64,000 bases of DNA from JAIQFL01 sp035295745 (GCA_035295745.1 DATGIL010000100.1:33761-97760); one strand, 5' to 3'. Positions 8,995-18,378 are shown, counted from the stretch's first letter. The notes: generated by a model from the letters alone, not told the origin. Made by a program: numbers and translations.

Positions 8995-10512
8995 TTAGTT
9001 CTGTGGAACGCTGACAGGCTTGCTTTTGAGTTCGATCCGCACCTGCTCCCACGGACCTTGTACCGGTGCGGGCGACCATTCGATCTCACCCCGGTGCGGT
9101 CCGGACACGGTGACGACCACCGCGGGGTCCGCGGCATGCTCCGGCGCAGGGCACACCTGCCCGGCCGCGCACGTCAGGTGAATGATGCGGACCTGCCCGT
9201 TTTCGAAGCGCACGCTTCGTGACGATTTCGAGAGATCGGCCGGTTGGGGCGGCAGACGGACGTCGCGCACGGGCCGGTCGATGGGCTCCGTGCGCAGTTC
9301 GATGCGCGCATACTCGGTGGGAGCATCGCCGAGGTATTCCACTGTGTGAGTCTCAGGCGCGCCGTGCGCGAAGCGGATGCCGCCCGCCAGAACTGGAGGG
9401 CGCACGATGTTCATGCCCGCCACATGCTCCCCGGCCACGTGGTTGAAGCGGATGGCGCCTCCGTCGGTGACATACACATAGACGGTGGTCGGCGTGGGCG
9501 GGTGCTGGTGCACCGGAAGTTGATCGTGCGGGTTAAAGGTGACGCGCGTAGCGCGAGCCCATTCGTTCTCGAAGACGAAGTGGTAATTGCCAGGCGCGAC
9601 ACGATAAGGGTCCTCGGCGGCGGTTTGCCACCCAGTCTGGATCCACTGGGGAGCGTCGGGCTCGCCTTGGATCGCCATTCCTTTGGTCTGGCCCCAGCGG
9701 TGAATCCACGAGATGCCGCCTTTGCCCACGAACCCGTCGGGCAGCCGGTAGGCCGGATCGCGGAGAGCCTGGTCGAGGGAGATAAACGTGTAACCGCGCT
9801 GCCGGAACATCGCGAGCAGCTCTGGCATCAGCTCGGCATTCATTTGGCTGGCGTGGATCAACAAAATCTGCGGGATCTCGCGGCCCACCACTTCCACCGA
9901 ACGCCTTTCGAAAAAGGCGGCCAACGACCGCATGTACGGGATGTACTCGCGGCGCACGCGGTCTTTGTAGCCGGGGCTGGTGTACTCCCTCGCGAAAAGG
10001 TAGTCAGCGGTGTCGATAGTGACAGGCGCAACCCTGTAGCCGTGCCGGTCGAGGAACACCTCCAGGCCGTGTTTCACTTCGGCAGTCGTGCCGGTGTGGA
10101 GGAACGGATGCCGGTAGAACTCGAGCTTCCGGCCGCGCGCAGACAGCGCGGCGCGCAGAACCGGCTCGCCTTTGAGGATATCGGCCGTGTACTCTTCCAG
10201 CGGGATGTCGTTGAGATTGAGGTGGGAGTAGGAGTGGTTGCCAAGATCTGCTCCGGCATCCAGCCAGAGGTCGAGGATCTGACGCAGATCCTTGGCGGCC
10301 AGGCCTCCGCGGCCTTCGTTGACGAAGCCGATGACCGGAATCTTCTGCTCGCGGAAGGGGCGGAGCAATTGTTCCGTCATGGCGCGGATGGATGCGAGGT
10401 CGGTGGGGCCCAGATCGCCGCCTCGCGGCAGGTCGTCAATGGTAATGGCGACCTGGCGCCCGGCGGCGGATAGCGTGACAGCGCACAATAGCAGGACGTG
10501 AGGAAGTCTCAT
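8995..10512 (-). CDS. Polysaccharide deacetylase with C-terminal cupin-like region
   Basis: A 505-residue secreted enzyme, if the ATG at 10512 is used; this start gives a clean signal peptide (RLPHVLLLCAVTLSAAG). The N-terminal half is a NodB-type (CE4) domain: ITIDDLP supplies the metal/catalytic aspartates and GNHSYSHLNL the HxxxH metal ligands, with RHPFLHTG further on. It should remove N- or O-acyl groups from a polysaccharide. The C-terminal half (HDQLPVHQHPP, YVYVTDGG) looks like a cupin and may bind a ligand. The longer frame that starts at 10608 overlaps the neighbouring pseudogene and is rejected. The start lies one base after the stop of that pseudogene. Confidence 0.87.
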   Translation of the reverse strand: MRLPHVLLLCAVTLSAAGRQVAITIDDLPRGGDLGPTDLASIRAMTEQLLRPFREQKIPVIGFVNEGRGGLAAKDLRQILDLWLDAGADLGNHSYSHLNLNDIPLEEYTADILKGEPVLRAALSARGRKLEFYRHPFLHTGTTAEVKHGLEVFLDRHGYRVAPVTIDTADYLFAREYTSPGYKDRVRREYIPYMRSLAAFFERRSVEVVGREIPQILLIHASQMNAELMPELLAMFRQRGYTFISLDQALRDPAYRLPDGFVGKGGISWIHRWGQTKGMAIQGEPDAPQWIQTGWQTAAEDPYRVAPGNYHFVFENEWARATRVTFNPHDQLPVHQHPPTPTTVYVYVTDGGAIRFNHVAGEHVAGMNIVRPPVLAGGIRFAHGAPETHTVEYLGDAPTEYARIELRTEPIDRPVRDVRLPPQPADLSKSSRSVRFENGQVRIIHLTCAAGQVCPAPEHAADPAVVVTVSGPHRGEIEWSPAPVQGPWEQVRIELKSKPVSVPQN

Positions 10513-10513
10513 A

Positions 10514-10960
10514 TTAGGCTCGGAGTGCGCGAATCGGATCGACTTGCGAGGCACGCCACGCAGGTATAACACCAGCAGCGGTCGGAACCAGGAGCAAGAC
10601 AAAACCAACTACAACGAATACGACAGGATCGAGCGGCTCGGTTTGGTAGAGCATGGAACGAATCAATTGCGTGAGTACGGCGCTGGCTACCAGTCCGAGC
10701 GCGAGCCCGATGAAAGCCGGCCGCAATCCATCCACCAGCACCAGTTGGAGCAGATGTTTCCTTTGCGCACCCAGCGCGATGCGAATACCCATTTCGCTTG
10801 CCGCCGTTTCCGGCTTCCACTCGCGCAATCGAGCGTCAAGTTTATCGGCCAACGCGTCCACGATCGTCTCCTGCCCTCGGCTAGTGTAGCGCTGTTGGCC
10901 CTTGAAGATCACTGCTACGTATTCCACTGCGGGACACGGAGGTCCCAGTTCATGAAACAC
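10514..10960 (-). pseudogene. Chimeric ORF: antitoxin-like start fused to ADOP permease tail
   Basis: An open frame of 148 codons with two unrelated halves. Residues 1-54 (ending LDARLREWKPETAA) resemble the antitoxin relic at 8.1-8.3 kb. From residue 55 (EMGIRIALGAQRKHLL) the protein is the last 95 residues of an FtsX/MacB-type ADOP permease: two membrane helices and the usual closing AWRASQVDPIRALRA. The rest of the permease, some 700 residues, is missing. The junction is near 10798. I infer a recombination or deletion that joined a duplicated antitoxin fragment to a permease remnant while keeping the frame open. Whether the fusion is expressed is unknown. Confidence 0.75.
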
Positions 10961-10966
10961 GGCTAG
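10796..10966 (-). repeat. Antitoxin-region repeat, copy B
   Basis: Partner of the repeat at 8207-8350, in the same orientation about 2.6 kb away. This copy has no stop codon on the minus strand and supplies the first 54 codons of the chimeric ORF. The similarity ends at about 10796, exactly where the permease sequence begins, which marks the breakpoint. Confidence 0.75.
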
Positions 10967-11365
10967 ACGTTCAAGCTAAAGAGGTGCCTCGGCCGCAACG
11001 CCCCAAGAACGCGGTCAACGACCGGATCGGCATCGAGCCAGACTGCTGAACATACGTAGGTCGGCGACAGCGCTGGGACGGGTTGCGAAACGTACCCTCG
11101 CGCCTGGCACCACAGACCCGAATCGTTGCTCTTGACAGTCGTGTCGCCCGCCGGATATTCTGGCTATAGTGAGATGCAGTAGCTTTTAGCGTCTCATGGT
11201 CTCGGTTGCCGCCAAGGTGTAATTCCTTCCGAGCCTCAAGCAATTTTTCAAGATATTGCGAATGGGAACTGCGAGGTGTTCTCCGCCTTCGCATGAGAAC
11301 AGATCACAACATCAGCCTGAAATTGCAAATTGGAAACCCACCAAATTCACACTTAAGGAAATACA
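10967..11365. other. No recognisable gene
   Basis: About 400 bases with short open frames on both strands but no recognisable protein, RNA or strong hairpin. The AAGGA ribosome-site-like sequence at 11355-11360 belongs to the next gene. Confidence 0.5.
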
Positions 11366-11749
11366 TTGACACCCATGAACCCTATCAACGCGATCCTCGA
11401 CGCGCTCGCTTTACAGCAGCGGCAGGGCGGGACCTCGCTAATCTTCAGCCTCGAACCCGGCCTCATCCAGGATGCGGTGAATGCTCTCCGGGACTACAGA
11501 AAGTTATTCGCTCCCGTGATTCCCGGTCTGACTGATACAGAACCGATTTATGCAATTTACGAACAGATGCGACAGGCCGACACGACCCAGCAAACCATTT
11601 TGCTGTTAGTCGAATGCCAAACGATGGGGGAGTTCCGTGAGGCTCTCGACCGGCTGCCGATTCGAAAGTCTTCGGAGTGGCGCAATTTAGACAACGCCGA
11701 TTTCTGGGAGCGCTATTTCCGCGGCGTAAACGATTCGAAAGTCCTCTGA
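11366..11749 (+). CDS. Hypothetical protein
   Basis: A 127-residue (or 124-residue) soluble, acidic protein that I do not recognise. It is rich in leucine and predicted helices and has no signal peptide, membrane segment or cysteine-rich motif. The start is either TTG 11366, six bases after an AAGGAA ribosome site, or ATG 11375. Near the 3' end the sequence CGATTCGAAAGTC-T-GAGTGGCGC recurs imperfectly at 11658-11683 and 11731-11758, the second copy running across the stop codon, so the C-terminus may have been altered by a short repeat. Neighbours give no functional hint. Confidence 0.55.
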   Translation: MTPMNPINAILDALALQQRQGGTSLIFSLEPGLIQDAVNALRDYRKLFAPVIPGLTDTEPIYAIYEQMRQADTTQQTILLLVECQTMGEFREALDRLPIRKSSEWRNLDNADFWERYFRGVNDSKVL

Positions 11750-11861
11750 AGTGGCGCTCTTGACTGGGTTGTCGCTTTCGCGGAATGGCCGGGCAGCTCA
11801 GCCGCAGGTGGATCCGTGAACGCAGTAAAGTCAGTTGAGGTAGGCGAGTATCGCGGACAGC

Positions 11862-12677
11862 CTACTTCTTAGCACAATGCTGGCCGAGAAATCGGAAGAC
11901 ATCGTCGGCCCAGACAGCCGATCCAAAGTAACCGAACGCATGGCCGTCTTGCCGAGTGTCCCCATAGGCGGGATAAATCTTCAATTCGTACGGTTTCCTC
12001 GCATCCTTCATCGCCGCCGATAGAACCTTGCTCGGCGACAGGTCAAAATCATTCTCGGCCTGGAAAAAGAAAATGGGCACCTGTGCATTTCGAACCGAAG
12101 CAGTCATCAAGGCTTGCAGCGCCGGCGCCTCCGCCCAGCTTTGGGCCCCTCCAGCTGAATCGATAGCGGCACAATAGGTTCCGCGTTCCGCACCCAGGAC
12201 GGCCTCGATGCCTCCGAACGAAGTCCCGGCCACGGCAACGCGATTGGCTTGAACGAAACTTTGCTTTCGCAGCCACGCAAGAGCAGCCAACTGATCGTTC
12301 AAGTGATCCGTCTCCAGCAAGCGCACCATGGTTTCGGCGGCTGCCGCGATCCCCCCGTTCTTTTCGGCTGCGGCAATTTGGTCACCAATATATGGGCCGG
12401 CGGACGCGCTCAGGCCCTGTCCCCGCCGGTATGGCCCAAAGAACACCCATCCATGCTTCGCGAACACTGGACCCAGTGCGTCGAAGCCGGTTTTGCTGAT
12501 CATGCCAGCCGCACTGCCGTGGTTATAAACCACAGCGGGAAACGGCCCCTTTCCTTCCGGTCTGTACACGACTCCGTGAAGGGTGATGTCCCCGCTCGGA
12601 AACACAACGTCGTCGGCCGCCAACAGAAACGGCAAAAGCAGCATCCAGAAAAGGACCAAGCAGGCAACTTTGTTCAT
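11862..12677 (-). CDS. Secreted alpha/beta hydrolase (dienelactone hydrolase-like)
   Basis: About 271 residues from ATG 12677, a start chosen because it gives a signal peptide (NKVACLVLFWMLLLPFLLA). The mature part is an alpha/beta hydrolase: oxyanion-side HGSAAG, nucleophile elbow GTSFGG with the catalytic serine, acid residue in AENDFDLSP, and histidine in QDGHAFGYF. All three triad members are therefore visible. It would hydrolyse an ester, lactone or peptide bond in the periplasm. The substrate cannot be deduced. ATG codons at 12713 and 12689 would only lengthen the leader. The gene stands alone. Confidence 0.85.
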   Translation of the reverse strand: MNKVACLVLFWMLLLPFLLAADDVVFPSGDITLHGVVYRPEGKGPFPAVVYNHGSAAGMISKTGFDALGPVFAKHGWVFFGPYRRGQGLSASAGPYIGDQIAAAEKNGGIAAAAETMVRLLETDHLNDQLAALAWLRKQSFVQANRVAVAGTSFGGIEAVLGAERGTYCAAIDSAGGAQSWAEAPALQALMTASVRNAQVPIFFFQAENDFDLSPSKVLSAAMKDARKPYELKIYPAYGDTRQDGHAFGYFGSAVWADDVFRFLGQHCAKK

Positions 12678-13091
12678 CTCTATGCTCATTCTAGCCAGTC
12701 CCCTGATCGACATCGATCGTGTAGAGAGGCTATTGTCGAGTTCAAAGAATGTGCGGGCTGGGGCAGGACGCTGACCGTCAACTTGACGTCAACTTCACGA
12801 CGATAAACGCCCGACTCGCCAGTACTTTGAGGGGCCGCAGCCCCGGTGTCCGTGATTAGCACTGCCAGAGTAGAATTCCTGCTGCGCAATCAGGAGAGAT
12901 CATCGGATAACACGAGCCTGTGCCGAAGTTCCACGTGGGCTGAACCGATTCTCCACCCACCCAGGGAAAGGGGGCATTTCCAGCAGACATTACTCTCATC
13001 TGGACTGCGTCCGGAACGCGGACGATGAGATCCACGCCAACAGGTAGAAATAGTTCCGCCCGCTTTCTACCGCCCGGCTACAATTTGAGAA
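12678..13091. other. Intergenic region, no recognised gene
   Basis: About 410 bases between divergent genes. A minus-strand frame at 12686-12889 (67 codons) is open but overlaps the hydrolase leader, has no family resemblance I know and lacks a clear ribosome site. Promoters for both flanking genes must lie here, but I see no convincing boxes. Confidence 0.45.
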
Positions 13092-13934
13092 ATGGCAAAA
13101 CGCACAATCCGTCAACAGATGAAAGAGATTGGGTTGGAGCGATTGGCTGCCCCGATTCTTGCTCGCATTCGACCGTCGCTCCGCCTGACCGTCGGCAAAC
13201 CAAGTGCTCAGCCAGTGAGCCGGCTTGGCGGACGGCCAAATCTGCCGAAGGAAATCCCATGGCCTGTCTGGCAGGAGCGCCAGCCCCTCTCTTTCATCGC
13301 CCAGTTCGACCTGGCTAAGTTACCTGCAGTTCGCGGCTTGGCTCTCCCGAGGAGCGGGTCGTTGTTTTTCTTCTACGATTCCAACGCGCAGCCTGCAGGG
13401 TACGACCCGAAAGACAAAGGCGGCGCCCAGGTCTTGTACGTCGCTTCGCCACTCGCTGCGAATGGCGCTCGTACGTGGCCCCGCGAATTGGAACAGGAAT
13501 TCCGATTCAGAGGCTTCACCCTCTCGGCGTCCCCTGAGGTTTCACTGCCTGAAATGGACCATGCATTCGTGAGTGAATACCAGGTAACGGGAGAAGAGCT
13601 CACTGCCTATCGGGATTTCGCGCCGCTAGCCTATGGAGAGCATCGCATGGGCGGCAATGCCGTTCCGATGAATGGCGCCGACCCCCGCTTGAAAGCGCAG
13701 CTAGTCTTTCACGGAATCAATTGCGGTTACCCTGACGGCTACGACGAGGGCCGCCGCCTGCGACTGGACGCAGGAGCGGCTAATTGGTTGCTGCTACTTC
13801 AGTTGGATTCCGGTGGTAACTGCGCTGGCATGAATTGGGGAGGCGAGGGAGGGCGCATTTATTTCATGATCCACAAGGACGATCTGCGACGCCGTCGCTT
13901 TCAGAATGTCCATTTGACTCTGCAGTGGATATAG
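13092..13934 (+). CDS. YwqG-family (DUF1963) protein
   Basis: A 280-residue cytoplasmic protein of the YwqG/DUF1963 family. The family pattern is visible in order: RLGGRPNLPKEIPWP near residue 45, PLSFIAQFDLAKLP, SGSLFFFYDSN, a central acidic segment, and the closing WLLLLQLDS ... RIYFMIHKDDL. The molecular function of the family is unknown; the single-sheet fold has been solved only for a few members. No signal peptide is present. It starts at ATG 13092 with only a weak ribosome site. The gene is not in an obvious operon. Confidence 0.85.
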   Translation: MAKRTIRQQMKEIGLERLAAPILARIRPSLRLTVGKPSAQPVSRLGGRPNLPKEIPWPVWQERQPLSFIAQFDLAKLPAVRGLALPRSGSLFFFYDSNAQPAGYDPKDKGGAQVLYVASPLAANGARTWPRELEQEFRFRGFTLSASPEVSLPEMDHAFVSEYQVTGEELTAYRDFAPLAYGEHRMGGNAVPMNGADPRLKAQLVFHGINCGYPDGYDEGRRLRLDAGAANWLLLLQLDSGGNCAGMNWGGEGGRIYFMIHKDDLRRRRFQNVHLTLQWI

Positions 13935-14268
13935 ACATCATTCCGATGCGGCGCGTCCGGCATATGACCATCCGCGCAATCTGGACGAAATCCGCCCCAG
14001 TCTGAAGCTGGCAGGTTGTCTCAACTTGCCATGTAGACGCGCGTTGCTGACATTTGCGGGCAGACAGCGCGATGGATGTTCTGGCCGCTAGCGTTTACCA
14101 ATCGCACTGATCGAGTCGTCGGCAATTGTAGAAAGGCCGCCGCGGTCCGATTGGGGGGGCATCTCCGCGGCGATCCCCGAGCGCTATCCGGGAGCAGTAT
14201 GAGTCGAACCGACGTTATGGTATCCTTTCCGCTCGGTTCAACTACCAAAATTTTGGAGGCACACGCCC
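13935..14268. other. Intergenic region, no recognised gene
   Basis: A 334-base gap. The only functional site I can support is TTTTGGAGG, about 14-20 bases before the ATG of the next gene, its ribosome-binding site. No hairpin or repeat was noted. Confidence 0.5.
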
Positions 14269-14766
14269 ATGGGAGCATGCATCGCCACCTGCTTGTGCGC
14301 GCTGGCTGTAAGTGTTGTCAGCGCTCAAATCAAAGAGACGCCGTTAACGGGAACCTGGCAGATCACCGAGGTAAAGGGCGGCGGTCCAAACGGCAAAACG
14401 AACAACAACCCGCAACCCGGCTTCTACATGTTCACCGGGACTCATTTCAGTGTCATGGTGGTTGCCTCGGACGCCCCGAGGCCCGACGACATTCCGCCCG
14501 GGCCGGTAGACGAAAGCAAGGTGACCTTTCGGCAACTGGCTGCGGCTTGGGCATCGTTTGCAGCGTATGGCGGAACCTACTCGATTTCTGGCGACACCAT
14601 GACCGTCCAGGCGCACATCTCCAAGTCTCCGCGCCCCATGACCCGCAAAGAGATGATTGTCTTCTCTTACAAGGTCGACGGCGACGAGTTGACGTTGGTT
14701 CCGATACGCGACTCGAATGGCCCAATGATCAATCCAGCTACAACCAGGCTGAAGCGAATCGAATAG
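14269..14766 (+). CDS. Secreted lipocalin-like protein
   Basis: A 165-residue exported protein. Residues 1-20 form a short signal peptide ending VSAQ. The mature part starts with LTGTWQITEVKG, the GxW motif of lipocalin-like domains, continues with FTGTHFSVMVVA and AYGGTYSISGDTMTV, and ends with RLKRIE. These are the strands of a small beta-barrel often annotated as lipocalin-like domain. It probably binds a small hydrophobic ligand, but no specific ligand can be named. A strong GGAGG ribosome site precedes the ATG. It is monocistronic; the next gene is convergent. Confidence 0.75.
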   Translation: MGACIATCLCALAVSVVSAQIKETPLTGTWQITEVKGGGPNGKTNNNPQPGFYMFTGTHFSVMVVASDAPRPDDIPPGPVDESKVTFRQLAAAWASFAAYGGTYSISGDTMTVQAHISKSPRPMTRKEMIVFSYKVDGDELTLVPIRDSNGPMINPATTRLKRIE

Positions 14767-14943
14767 GAGAGACCGTGAGTCCCCCTTCTCGAATGCGTAA
14801 GTATCCTGTTGGCCTGCTGTCCAGACGCGATCCTGCATGCGTTTGTTCGGTCCGAATAGCTTGACTAGGCCGAAGCATCGCCGATCAGGGTGGACAAGGC
14901 GACTTGTCCCTGCCACATCCCATCCGTGAGCTGGCCTGTAGGA

Positions 14944-17397
14944 TCACTCGGCTCGAAGCGCCTCAACGGGGTCGACTGCGATGGCCTTGGAGGTAGGCAG
15001 GTAACTCGCCAATACCACAGCGGCCAGAAGGACCAGAGACACAGTCCCGTAGGTGACAGGGTCGAGTGGGCTGACTTCGAACAACATCGCAGCCGTCAGG
15101 CGTGCCAATCCCACGGCAGCGGCAAGCCCGGCCGCCACACCGATGGCGCCCAACAGGAGTCCGTGCCCGACGAACATGAGCTTCACCTCCGACTGCGTCG
15201 CGCCCAGGGCGAGACGAATACCCATTTCGCGGGTCCTCTGAGAGACGGAGTAGGAGATGACGGCATAGATCCCGACCACGCCTAACAAGAGCGCCATTAC
15301 CCCAGCGAGCAGCAGCAGAACCAGGGTGAATGATGTGCGGGCCATCGACTGCCGGTAAATCTCACCGATGGTGCGCACGTCGGCAAGGGGCAGGTTTGGA
15401 TTCACGGCCCAAACCGCCTTGCGGATTTCATTTCTGAAGCTCTGCGAACCGGCACGACCGCTGCGCAGTACGATGTGAGCCGAATACGGGATCGAGGGAG
15501 CGCCCTGATTATCATGGGTGAGCAGCGGCCAATATACGAAAGACGGAGCCGGGTGATCGACACCATCCTGGCGAACGTCCCCCACCACGCCGACGATCTC
15601 GCTCCATCGTGCGCCGGCGGGATCGTGAATGCGCTTTCCCAAGGCTGCACGCGGGCTGCCCCAATACTCACGAGCAAGGCTTTCTGAAACGATCGCGACG
15701 GGGCGGATCTGGTGAATGTCGATCCAGCTCAATTCCCGCCCGGCCAGGAGAGGAACACCCATCGTTTGAAAGTACCCGGGCATCACCGACACAAAGCGCC
15801 GGAGCGGCGGTAACCGGCCTTCCTGGTAAGGGTGGTCCTCTGGAACGATCAGATCCTGGGCCTGATCGCCAGTCATGGGAAGATCCGTTCCTATGCTCGC
15901 TGATTGCACGCCGGGTATGGTTGCGAGGCGGTCCAGAATCGCGTGATCCAACCTGGCCATCTGTTCGGGGCCCGGCCCTTGCACACGCGCGATCATCAGC
16001 CGCGCCGTCTCGACAGTGTCGGTGATGGTGAATCCCGGCCGCACGCGCCGCATCGCCTGAAAGGTGCGGATCATCAAGCCCGAACCGATCAACAGAACCA
16101 GCGCCAATGCGACTTGCACGACTACCAGGACGTTGCGTGCGCGCTGGCGCTCCCGGCCCTGGCTTGATGTTCTGCCGCCTCCTCGCAGATTGGCCGCGAG
16201 ATTGGGACTCGCATACCGGAAGGCTGGTATCAATCCGAACAAGACCCCGGCGAGCAGCGAGATACAAAAAGTGAACAGCAGAACGGCCCCATCTACGGAA
16301 AGGTGTTCAAGCCTGGGTAAGGCAGCCGGCGGGAAACTCACCAACAGGTGAAGCGCTGCAATCGCAAGCGCGAGTCCAAGCGCTCCGCCCATCACGCTCA
16401 GAGTGACGCATTCCAGCAACAGGTCCCGCGTAATCTGTGCCCAGCCCGCTCCCAGTGCCGCCCGCAGGGCCAGTTCCTGCTGGCGCGCTTCCGCCCGAAC
16501 CAGCATCAGGTTTCCGACATTGGCACAAGCAATCATCAACAGCAGGCCAACCGTCGCCAGGAGCAGCCATAGTGTTTTACCGATATCGCCGACGGCATCC
16601 TGCTTTAACAGCCGCAGGTTGGGGCCGAAGCGGGCATCATCGAACATCTGAATGCTCATGCCGGGAAACATGCGGAATTTATTCCGTTCCAGGGGAATCA
16701 TGCGGGCAACGTCGGCGTTGGCCTGCGCCAGGGTGACCCCAGACTTCAACATCGCGATGGCATGGAAATGAAAGCCACCCATGGTCACTTTGCTGCGGTC
16801 GAGCTTGAGTGGAAAGATCAGGTCCGGCTTTTGGTCGAGCATCCAAAACGTCTGCGGCAGGACGCCGATCACCTCGCGATCCACACCGCCCGCATTGATC
16901 CGCTTTCCCAGGACTTCCCGATCCCCACCAAACTTTCGTTGCCAATAGCCATAGCTAAGCAGGACCAGATCTGGAGCGGCCGGCAGGTCATCCTGCTCCG
17001 TGAAGCCTCGCCCCAGCGTGGGTTGGACGCCAAGGATCGGCAGCAGGCGCGCGGTGACGTTTAAACTCGCGACACGTTCCGGTTCTCCGAGGCCGGTAAC
17101 ACTTTCGTAGCCGCCCTGCCAAAGACCAACGTCAGCAAATGTCGAACTCTCTTCGCGGTAGTTGAAGAAATCGGCTGCGGAGGTGTTCAGGTCTTTGATC
17201 CCGACGCCCGGAGCTGTCTGCAAGACGGCGACGATCCGATCCTGCTCCGGGAAGGGAAGAGGCTTCCAGAGGATACTCTCGATCAGGCTGAAAATCGCCG
17301 TGTTCGCACCGATCGCGAGTCCCAGCGTCAGCACGGCGGTGGCCGCGAACATCGGCGCCCTGGCAACTCTGCGGAATGTTTGCACGATTTGTCGCAA
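14944..17397 (-). CDS. ADOP-family FtsX-like ABC transporter permease
   Basis: An 817-residue membrane protein of the acidobacterial duplicated orphan permease type. It has two MacB-like units, each a large periplasmic domain and membrane helices. The first helix is in LGLAIGANTAIFSLI, a cluster of three helices is near residues 270-390, and a second set is at the C-terminus with RTREMGIRLALGATQ and the closing DPVEALRAE. Such permeases lack their own ATPase gene nearby, as is the case here. They may work with MacB-like ATPases for macrolide, lipoprotein or peptide export, but substrates are unknown. The start is TTG 17397, preceded by AGGAAG; no better ATG fits the family start. Confidence 0.92.
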   Translation of the reverse strand: MRQIVQTFRRVARAPMFAATAVLTLGLAIGANTAIFSLIESILWKPLPFPEQDRIVAVLQTAPGVGIKDLNTSAADFFNYREESSTFADVGLWQGGYESVTGLGEPERVASLNVTARLLPILGVQPTLGRGFTEQDDLPAAPDLVLLSYGYWQRKFGGDREVLGKRINAGGVDREVIGVLPQTFWMLDQKPDLIFPLKLDRSKVTMGGFHFHAIAMLKSGVTLAQANADVARMIPLERNKFRMFPGMSIQMFDDARFGPNLRLLKQDAVGDIGKTLWLLLATVGLLLMIACANVGNLMLVRAEARQQELALRAALGAGWAQITRDLLLECVTLSVMGGALGLALAIAALHLLVSFPPAALPRLEHLSVDGAVLLFTFCISLLAGVLFGLIPAFRYASPNLAANLRGGGRTSSQGRERQRARNVLVVVQVALALVLLIGSGLMIRTFQAMRRVRPGFTITDTVETARLMIARVQGPGPEQMARLDHAILDRLATIPGVQSASIGTDLPMTGDQAQDLIVPEDHPYQEGRLPPLRRFVSVMPGYFQTMGVPLLAGRELSWIDIHQIRPVAIVSESLAREYWGSPRAALGKRIHDPAGARWSEIVGVVGDVRQDGVDHPAPSFVYWPLLTHDNQGAPSIPYSAHIVLRSGRAGSQSFRNEIRKAVWAVNPNLPLADVRTIGEIYRQSMARTSFTLVLLLLAGVMALLLGVVGIYAVISYSVSQRTREMGIRLALGATQSEVKLMFVGHGLLLGAIGVAAGLAAAVGLARLTAAMLFEVSPLDPVTYGTVSLVLLAAVVLASYLPTSKAIAVDPVEALRAE

Positions 17398-17676
17398 AAT
17401 GAGCTTCCTGACCCCAGGATAGTGACCAATGTCGAGATACGCGCGAGGGCGGATGGGGGTTTCCTGTCTGATCCTCCTCCGGCATTGTGTCTAACTTTCA
17501 GAACTCGCGAGCCGCGTGGATCGTGGCGAGTGTGCGGTTTGCGAAGTAGTAGCCGCCAATTGCCGGTCACAGAGCTTCGAGATTTCCCGTAATTCCCTCG
17601 TCCCGAATGGCTTAATTGAGACGCTCCACTCTCTGCAAACGCGCTTTCTCGAGAGCCTGTGAGATTCTGGAAGGCG

Positions 17677-17711
17677 AAGGGGCACCCGTCTGAGTCCGAC
17701 GGGTGCCCCTT
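17677..17711 (+). terminator. Strong hairpin, terminator-like, in leader of next gene
   Basis: A perfect 14-base-pair stem, AAGGGGCACCCGTC and its complement, closes a 7-base loop and is followed on the plus strand by TTTCATTT. This is the shape of a rho-independent terminator. No plus-strand gene ends just upstream, so it is more likely to act within the leader of the gene at 17779. Confidence 0.7.
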
Positions 17712-17734
17712 TTCATTTCCAATCACTTACAGAG

Positions 17735-17760
17735 AATTTCCGTCGGAGTCAGACGGAATT
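17735..17760 (+). promoter_or_regulatory. Second leader hairpin, can pair with the first
   Basis: AATTTCCGTC and GACGGAATT form a 9-base-pair stem with one bulge around GGAGTCA, ending 19 bases before the ATG and 7 before the AAAGGAG ribosome site. Its 5' arm CCGTCGGA (17740-17747) is fully complementary to TCCGACGG (17695-17702) in the first hairpin, so the two folds exclude each other. Confidence 0.5.
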
Positions 17761-17778
17761 GGCACCAAAGGAGCCACA

Positions 17779-18378
17779 ATGAACCAAACAGAATTGCCGG
17801 AAAATGGATTCGAAGGCGACATCGATCTGGGACTGGTCATGGGGCAAAATCAGGCGTTCGGCCTGGTAGCCGGGCGCTGCTCGGCCGCACAGGCGGCCTG
17901 CCTGCGGCAAATCCGCGACAAGAAACTCTACAAGAAACGGTGCCCCGATTGGGACCAATTCTGCCGCGAGCACCTGCACATGGCGCGCAGCCAGGTCCAC
18001 CACGTCATCAAACTCCTGAACGAGTTCGGTCCAGACTATTTCGAGCTTTCTCAACTCACGCGCGTATCGCCCGAGACTTATCGCGCCATTCAGCCCGCGC
18101 TCCAGGATAAGACTCTGCATGTGGAAGGAGAGGCCATCGCGCTGATCCCGGAGAATACCGCGCGGATTTCGGCCGCTGTCGCCAAATTGCGTAAAGCATC
18201 CAACCCGGAGGCATCCAAGCCGTCGCAGTGGACACAGCTTGAGGCATTGGAAAAGCGCAGCTACGCGATCGTCGATGAACTTGTGGAACTGGCCGGCAGC
18301 CAACAAATGCCTCACCAGATTTCCATCTTTCTGACGGGATTGATGGCACGTTTGTCGCGGCTCCGTTCGCAACTTTGA
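17779..18378 (+). CDS. Hypothetical protein with HTH-like N-terminal half
   Basis: A 199-residue soluble protein starting at ATG 17779, chosen because AAAGGAG lies six bases upstream; the frame is open further 5' only through the leader hairpins. Residues about 20-80 (CLRQIRDKKLYKKRCPDW, FCREHLHMARSQVHHVIKLL) resemble the helix-turn-helix segment found in plasmid replication, ParB-like and DUF3102-type proteins, where a protein recognises itself as 'X in the D-W-x-x-F-C context'. The C-terminal half is helical and charged. I cannot assign a family. The attenuator-like leader suggests that expression is controlled. It could be a DNA-binding regulator or a mobile-element accessory protein. Confidence 0.7.
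   Translation: MNQTELPENGFEGDIDLGLVMGQNQAFGLVAGRCSAAQAACLRQIRDKKLYKKRCPDWDQFCREHLHMARSQVHHVIKLLNEFGPDYFELSQLTRVSPETYRAIQPALQDKTLHVEGEAIALIPENTARISAAVAKLRKASNPEASKPSQWTQLEALEKRSYAIVDELVELAGSQQMPHQISIFLTGLMARLSRLRSQL

Noticed and set aside
9244..10473. A 409-codon plus-strand frame
   Set aside because: Antisense to the polysaccharide deacetylase, which has catalytic motifs and a signal peptide.
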